A stretch of 64,000 nucleotides of DNA from Nemophila menziesii (lineage: Eukaryota; Streptophyta; Magnoliopsida; Boraginales; Hydrophyllaceae): the NCBI GenBank assembly GCA_029959085.1, contig JARWIR010000016.1:7547441-7611440 (forward strand), in the 5' to 3' direction. The notes under the pieces are model-generated. The model was not told where the DNA came from. It made no database searches and saw nothing but the letters and a program-made list of their open reading frames with translations. A program made the position numbers and the translations under genes. Shown one piece after another: positions 58,200 through 64,000 of the stretch; the stretch's first letter is position 1, and every line of letters begins with the position of its first letter.

Positions 58200-59050
58200 T
58201 AAAGTAAATAATAATATTGTTTTCTACAAAAACTGAAGTCGTTAATGTAAGCTTGTGTTTTATAGAAGGGAGATGATTTCGTTGTTATAATTAAAACAAA
58301 AATAAAATATAGATATTTGTTTGGTTTTCTTTAAAACATAAGATGTAAGAATTAAAACTAATTAACAATTAAAGCAAGTAAAAAACTACGAAAAATAGAT
58401 ATGAGAGATATAACTCAAGCCTATCGTGACATGATTGTTTCTAGTATACGAGAAAATTTTGGGTAATTCTTTGTTAATTGGGATTTTAAGTTTCTTCTAA
58501 CTCCCGATAAGATAGCTTAGAAAGTTGTCTAACTATTAATAGAGTCCTCGGTGGTATTATTCTATGCAAAAACTCGGCGCTACAAACTACTTAATCTATA
58601 TGATTATCCGGTTAGCCAAACCCGCCAAGATCACTACCACACACTGAACGAATATGAATCAATTATGTTCTTAAACCCCCCGCCACGGTGACATTTTAAG
58701 ATATTAAGGTCAATCTATATTTGATCAAGATATAGAACGCATTAATTAACTTAATTCATATGCAACAAAATAAAAGACCCAGTTCAGTTAAATTAGAATA
58801 TCCCAAATAGTATTTAAAACGAATCAATTGTCATTCAAGGTTCACACAATTGTGCAACTCAAGTTATAAGAAATTTAGTTCATAATAAAGAAATAAAAAT
58901 AACTAGTAAAAATATTATAATCATGTTTAAGAAAAGAAACTAATACAATTTACACTAATACTAAAAACAGAATGGCGCAGAAGTGGTGTAGTGGCGCTCC
59001 AACTTCTATTTCTTCTCCTCTAGGTGATTTTGCCCTCTCTCTATCTAATA
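58200..59050 (-). mobile_element. Diverged antisense LTR fragment
   Basis: On the minus strand the order of landmarks matches the gypsy LTRs at 42903 and 46016. The plus strand has 'caactcaagttataagaaatttagttcat', 'aactactt...ttatccggttagcc' and a 'gagagatataactcaagcct' block, as in those LTRs. Neither end is preserved and the primer site is absent. Similarity is weak, so this is only a family-level assignment. Confidence 0.4.
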
Positions 59051-59079
59051 ATTATCACTAATATGTGCGCTTCCATTCG

Positions 59080-59283
59080 CGAGTAAATTTTTAGTCGCCA
59101 ATGATTAAAACTTAGTCGCGAAAGATCGTTTTGGTCTTTAACGACTACATGTGGTCGCCGATATCTGGTTGCGAGTAATTCGGTTTTAGAGATGTGACTA
59201 ATTTAGTAGTCACAATTGATGCTATTAATAGCGACTGCTTCATTGTAGTCATTGATAATGACTAATTGCGACTATATTTTGTA
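59080..59283. repeat. CACTA-like subterminal repeats at the LINE insertion point
   Basis: Repeated agtcgc, gcgacta and gtcgcc motifs in both orientations, ending in 'cgactatattttgtag'. That is close to the TTTTGTAGTG end of CACTA elements just where the LINE tail begins. The other end of such an element was not found. Confidence 0.4.
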
Positions 59284-59376
59284 GTTTTTTTTAGTCGAAT
59301 AAAAATACTGCATTAAAACCAAAAAAGTTTAGCCGATGCCTTTAGCATCATAGTCATTACAAATTAGTTTTTCCAA

Positions 59377-60227
59377 TTAGGGGGATTGTAACCAAACCAA
59401 GCCAAACAATTTGCCTTTGAGCATTTGTTTGGCTGCCCAATCAGCCACATAATTTTTTCCTCTTTTGACAAGAGAAACCTTAATTTTAAGAGTACCTATG
59501 TACTCTCTAATATCCTTACACAAATGAGAAATAATATGAGAGGTTTTAACATATATACACTTACGAGAATTTAGAACAATAGCACTATCACTCTCAATGG
59601 TTACAGTTCCACTTCGAAATTGTGATGCAACACTACAAGCTTGATGGATCCCTAATGCTTCAGCCTGCACTTGTGTCAATTCTCCTCTTCTCCTCACATT
59701 TCCTTCTAAAAATCTACCTTCATGATTCCTGACAATGCAAGAAATAACTAAATAAGAATTAGTTCTATCAAATGTTGCATCTGTATTCACTTTAATTTCT
59801 CCAACTAGAGGAAGGGACCACCCAGTTTTAGATATAGGTAAAGTAGTACTACTATCAACATGATACAAATTAGTGACTAGCTCAGCATTTGGGTTATTTT
59901 TAACCTCACTTGTGTCAATCACAATAACTTTGTTCAAACTTTTAGCCTCTGAGATGTTATAATTGCTAACAAATAATCATCATTGGACTTTGATGCCTCC
60001 TTCCTAGTAAATAGTGGGTTAGATGCCTTATTATTGAACACCGATGAATTCCTTCCTTTCCAAATAAACCATGCAGTATTTGCAGCCATCTCAGCCACAT
60101 AACTATTTGTATTCGCTCTAGACTTCAAAAAATCCATTATACATGTGATCCACTGGAATATTGAAGTGGTAGAGTCATTATGAATATAAAACTCAAAGGA
60201 GATGAGAACCAAACCGCTCTTTTCCAA
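59377..60227 (-). pseudogene. LINE C-terminal RNase H region
   Basis: A first frame (59934-60227) has the AWFIWKGRNSSVFNNK segment. The following frame (59377-59937) holds the RNase H motifs IKVNTDATFD, LTQVQAEALGIHQA and TIESDSAIVL, plus the C-terminal RGKNYVADWAAKQML. The catalytic Asp-Glu-Asp positions are still present. The stop is 93 bases before the poly-A tail. Confidence 0.9.
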
Positions 60228-60232
60228 CTACA

Positions 60233-60937
60233 TTAAAACAAAATATGCTCAACACTCTTAGGTGATTCTTTACAAATCTTGCAAATAGCATTGGTGATAA
60301 TTTTCCTTTGACATCTATTTTCATTTGATGGTATACTATTTTTACAAGTCCTCCAAATAAAGTTTATGACTTTTGGTGCCACCTTGAGTCCCCATATAAA
60401 TTCCCAAACTTCTTTTTGTTTACCAAGTGAAGATTTGGCCCTTATGTTCATTTTTTTGTTTCTTCCACAAGTTGAGTTTCTATCCTAATATTTGAGTACA
60501 TTTCCTTTACAGTTACATTTTCTAAATTGAATTTAATCCAAATAGTGGTTTTATCCTGTTAAGGGGATAAATGTACCCCTAAGATGGTTGCTACTAACTT
60601 CTGATCAAACAAAGAATAAAGAATCCCATAATCCCAGCCTAAGCCATCTACTTTACACAATTCATTCACCCAAGTAAGCTTAACCCAACTAGCTTAGTAA
60701 TATAATCATATCCTGGGACCCATTTAGACTCCCAAATATTAACTCTATCTCCCTTACCAATATGCCAAAAAACATCATTCAAAAAAAGATCTCTCCCAAC
60801 AATGATGCTTCTGAAACCCCATGAACAATTATTTCCTACTTTTGCTTTCAAAAAATCACATGATGGAAAATATTTTGCTTTCAAAGTTTTAAAAACAACT
60901 GAGTTTGGTTTTAAATAAAATTTCCATGCATTTGAAG
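60233..60937 (-). pseudogene. LINE connection and zinc-finger region
   Basis: From the MITE leftward: AWKFYLKPNSVVFKTLKAKY, WGFRSIIVGRDLF, then WIGKGDRVNIW-type IGKGDRVNIWESKW, and near 60240-60450 the zf-RVT domain (NFIWRTCKNSIPSNENRCQR; CKICKESPKSVEHILF) with its CxxC and H pattern. Frames change between the pieces. Confidence 0.85.
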
Positions 60938-61719
60938 TAGGGGTGGAAATAGGAAGGAACAGATCGAAAAAAGGGTATTTCGGAAATATTCCTATTTTTT
61001 TCGGAATAGCTTTTTTTCTGTTCCATTTCCTATCCAATTTTTCGGAACAGGGAAAATAATTCTGAATTCGAAATTTTGGAATTTGCCAAAAATTCGGAAA
61101 TTTGGGCACAGAAATTTCGGAACTTTTGGTTCAGAAATTTCGAAATTTTGAGTTCAGAATTTCGGAACTTTTGTTTCGCAAATTGCGGGACTAAGGGTTG
61201 AAAATCGGAACAATAGTTTATCACTTACACGAAGATCGTTAAAAATAAAACTTATAAAACTTTTCATGTAACAGTAGTTAAAAAATATAACTTATAAAAC
61301 TTATAACAGAAGGTAAAAAACTCAGTAACAAAATATTAATATAGTATTGTGTTAGCCTTAGGTTTCAGTATCAGGTGTCATTGTTTTTATTTATTTTATG
61401 AACATAAAAAAATTAATTATTGTGTTTCAACGTTTACTTTTTCTTTTCATCTTTTGTTACGAAAATTTTCAACCTATTCAATTGTATACTTTTTTCTTTA
61501 TAGTAATATTTATTATTCATTTAATATAGAAAATATAAAATCAGAAATAAAATCAGATCGGAAATTTCGGAAATTTATATGTAGTTCCAATTTCGATCCG
61601 AATTTTTCGGAAAAATCAGAATTTCCAAATTTTGGGACCTTAAAAAGTTGTTCCGAAATCGGAATTTTCGGATCGGAAAAGTCGGAAATCGGAAATTTCA
61701 GATCTGATTTCCACCCCTA
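60938..61719. mobile_element. hAT-type MITE inside the LINE
   Basis: Inverted ends TAGGGGTGGAAAT with a perfect 8-bp target duplication atttgaag (60930-60937 and 61720-61727). Subterminal regions carry many ggaaatttcgg and complementary motifs. The 782-bp element splits the LINE ORF2 between the FHENKLALIAS and AWKFYLKPNS segments. No transposase. Confidence 0.93.
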
Positions 61720-61729
61720 ATTTGAAGCA

Positions 61730-63335
61730 ATGAGAGCTAACTTATTTTCATGAAAATCTTTAAACCAAAAACCACCATCTGATTTATGCTTAATCAAAGT
61801 TAACCAGCTGACCTAATGGGTTCTTTCCTCGCCCTTCTTTCCTCGACCTAATAGAGGCAGTATGATATATAAATGTCTTTGGAATGAAATAAACAGTCAT
61901 CAAGTGGTTTGGTATAGCATTAATTATAGCTTTAATTAATGTCGATTTACCACTAGAAGAGAGTAATTTCGTGTTCCAAGCTTCAAGCCTTTTCAAGATA
62001 GTATCAATAAGCCATTCAAGGGTTTTAACTTTAGATCTTCCCTATGATATAGGCACTTCTAGGTATTTACCTAAATCCACAAATACATTCGTCCTGAGAA
62101 TATATGAGATTCTTTTTTTCATTTCTCCATCTATATTCTGACTAAACAAAATCCCACTTTTTTAAAGGTTAACCTTCAGCCCTGATGCATAACTATATTT
62201 ATGTAATAAATTATGAAAATTCACCACATTCTCCAGGCTAGCTTCAAGTAAAACTATCATCAGCAAAAGGGCAATGTGTAATATAATTGCTACCTCTTGT
62301 TATTTAAACGCCCTTAAGTAAATTTTGTGCCTCAGCTTCTTTAAGAATAGTTAATAATGATTGAGTAACCAAGCAAAATAAGAAGGGAGAGACTGGGTAC
62401 CCCTGACTCAAGCCTCTAGAGGGTTTTTCTACATCGTGTAATTTACCATTGATGATAACTTGATAGGTAACTGATGTCACACAATTCTTAACTAGTTCAA
62501 TCCATTACCTGCAAATACCGAATTTAGACATTAGTTCAAATAAATAATCCCACTCTACATTTTCATATTCTTTAGAAATATCTGCCTTGATACCCATAGA
62601 ATATGTTTTGGAGGTTCTTTTATTCTTAAGATAGTGACATAATTCATGAGCTATCAAGACATTATCATAGATAGAATTACCAGTGACAAACGTGTTTTGA
62701 GTATCATCCACCCAAATACCCATAAAATGTTTCATTCTAAGTACCAACACTTTATAGATAAGCTTTTATAAAAACATTTACATAGCTATTTGGTCCAAAA
62801 AAACAATGGACTCAGGTTGCATCACTTTGTGTATTAGGGCAATGATACTTTCATTAATAGAAGTCAAGTCACTATTATTAAAAATAAAATCAGAGACCAC
62901 CCTAAGGACATCCAATTTGAGTAAGTCCCATTGCTTAAGAATGAAAAAACCTGAATATCCATCAAGGTCAGGGGCCTTCTTTGGATTCATACTTCTCAGT
63001 GCAAATTATGTATCTGACATAGTGATTGGTTTAGTCAATAGCTCATTCATCTCATCATCCAGTACTGGTGTTATACAATTAAGTGTTGAGCTATAATCCC
63101 TTGGGCCCACAGTTTGAAACATACTAGAATAATAATTAGTAATGTGAGCTGAAATCTCAAAATAATCCTCAAACCAATTCCCATTTTCTAACTTGAGTCT
63201 AGAAATTGTGTTTCTAAATCTGTTAGCTTTAGTGATGGCTTGAAAGAATTTTGAGTTTTTATCTCCCTGCTTAAGCCACATGTTTCTAGATCTTGTTTTC
63301 CAATATTTCTCCTCTCTAATGTAGTGTTCCTCCAA
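61730..63335 (-). pseudogene. LINE reverse transcriptase region, decayed
   Basis: Order on the minus strand: MWLKQGDKNSKFFQAI (63295-63250), MNPKKAPDLDGYSGFF (62990), MGIKADISKEYENVEWDYLF (about 62600), the catalytic FADDS at 62253-62267, and GKSTLIKAIINAIPN (about 61930). The DGGFWFKDFHENKLAL block (about 61780-61725) directly precedes the MITE insertion. At least four frame changes. Confidence 0.85.
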
Positions 63336-63479
63336 GATTCTAGTTAAAGATTCAAACTTCTCAAGATTCTGCTAAAATAGAAGCATTAGATAACGAATTC
63401 AATTTAGACATTTTTTTTAAAATTAAATTTCTCTAATTGAGAGTATTTCTTTTATCCCATCTGGTTAAACTAAATGTAA

Positions 63480-64000
63480 TACATTTGAGATTCTTTTAGG
63501 ATCTCCTCACTCCTTTGCCAACAAATTTCTTGTAAGACTCCTAGTTCCTAAGAATGAGGTCATTACAAGAATCCAAAGAGATCCAATTTTTGTCCAAAAT
63601 GAATCTAGAACTATTTTTGCCATTCCCACTGTTCAAATACAACATCAATAGGGAGTGATCAGACCCAACATCTGGATATGTAGTCACCCAATTGTCAGAT
63701 GCATAGTGAAGCTAATATTCATTAACAACTGCCTATCAAGGACTTCCTTAATCGACTTACCTCATTTCCTCTTATTATTCCATGTGAATATTACTCCTTT
63801 ATGGGGAAACTCACACATATCAAACTGATTTAAAAAATCATTAAATAAGGACATATTGTGTTTATTTGTTTATCCCCTCCCAATTTTTCATCCGACCTTC
63901 TTATCATATTGAAATCCCCTAAGATACACAAAGGGGCTTCAGGGGGTTAAGTAATTTTAACTGCTCAATAAACAGGGAGTTAGCACAATGAGAGGGAGGA
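63480..64000 (-). pseudogene. LINE endonuclease, C-terminal part
   Basis: Minus-strand pieces in different frames: PLCILGDFNMIRRSDEKLGG at the right edge (about 63870-63935), then FDMCEFPHKGVIFTWNNKRK (about 63760-63830) and the SDHSLLM region near 63650. GDFN and the FTW motif identify the APE-like endonuclease. Stops and frame changes make it inactive. Confidence 0.8.

Larger units (their letters stand above)
59284..64000 (-). mobile_element. L1-type LINE, minus strand, runs past the window
   Basis: The poly-T at 59284-59291 is the poly-A tail on the minus strand. Endonuclease remains lie at the right edge, then linker, RT, connection, zinc finger and RNase H, all broken by stops and frameshifts. 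A hAT MITE interrupts the connection region at 60938-61719. The 5' end lies outside the window, so its target duplication cannot be checked. Confidence 0.9.

Noticed and set aside
1..64000. CRISPR arrays, bacterial operons, rRNA or complete tRNA genes
   Set aside because: No regularly spaced repeats with unique spacers, no clustered long frames and no cloverleaf sequences were found; everything fits plant nuclear DNA.

Overview
This is nuclear DNA of a flowering plant, probably a eudicot. It is AT-rich, its genes have introns, and it is packed with plant transposon types: Athila-like Ty3/gypsy elements primed by tRNA-Asp, L1-type LINEs with a C-terminal RNase H, Stowaway, Emigrant-like, hAT and Mutator-like MITEs, and Helitrons. 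No prokaryotic or organellar gene clusters were seen, and no complete rRNA or tRNA gene.

One host gene can be assembled completely by hand. It is a six-exon glycolipid-transfer-protein (GLTP) gene on the minus strand (57164 down to 52960). All splice sites are GT-AG, phases are consistent, and the product is 221 aa. Its intron 2 holds a Mutator-like MITE and intron 4 holds a Helitron. Two further minus-strand open frames, at 49935-50264 and 51351-51479, could be exons of unidentified genes. A transcript-like stretch at 8.4-10.1 kb may be another; none is secure.

Layout. 1-8.3 kb: degraded DNA, a possible CACTA remnant, a Mutator-like MITE holding a hAT MITE (3.86-4.51 kb), and a Helitron 3' end at 8.27 kb. 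8.3-11.7 kb: possible transcript, two adjacent long hairpins and a hAT MITE. 12.4-13.9 kb: an antisense LTR-like segment with a 9-bp minisatellite. 14.0-27.75 kb: an old minus-strand LINE split by a complete 9.97-kb Athila-like element (14853-24817, TSD ggtat), whose 3' LTR is split by a solo LTR (TSD ccaag). A Stowaway MITE sits in the same LINE. 27.9-31.35 kb: a young, 5'-truncated plus-strand LINE with a 15-bp TSD. 31.6-35.9 kb: a minus-strand LINE pseudogene. 36-39.3 kb: sparse DNA with a small MITE and local duplications. 39.3-49.7 kb: a cluster of gypsy LTRs in both orientations, including a Ty1/copia RNase H fragment joined to a gypsy leader, and a truncated gypsy element whose LTR is split by an antisense solo LTR. 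49.7-52.6 kb: the unidentified frames, low-complexity repeats and an Emigrant-like MITE. 52.9-57.3 kb: the GLTP gene. 58.2-64 kb: an LTR-like fragment, CACTA-like repeats, and a minus-strand LINE that holds a hAT MITE and runs off the window.

The window thus reads as a nested insertion record around one living gene. The gypsy family here is non-autonomous: its best copy has gag-protease fused directly to the integrase tail, with no reverse transcriptase, RNase H or integrase core between them.
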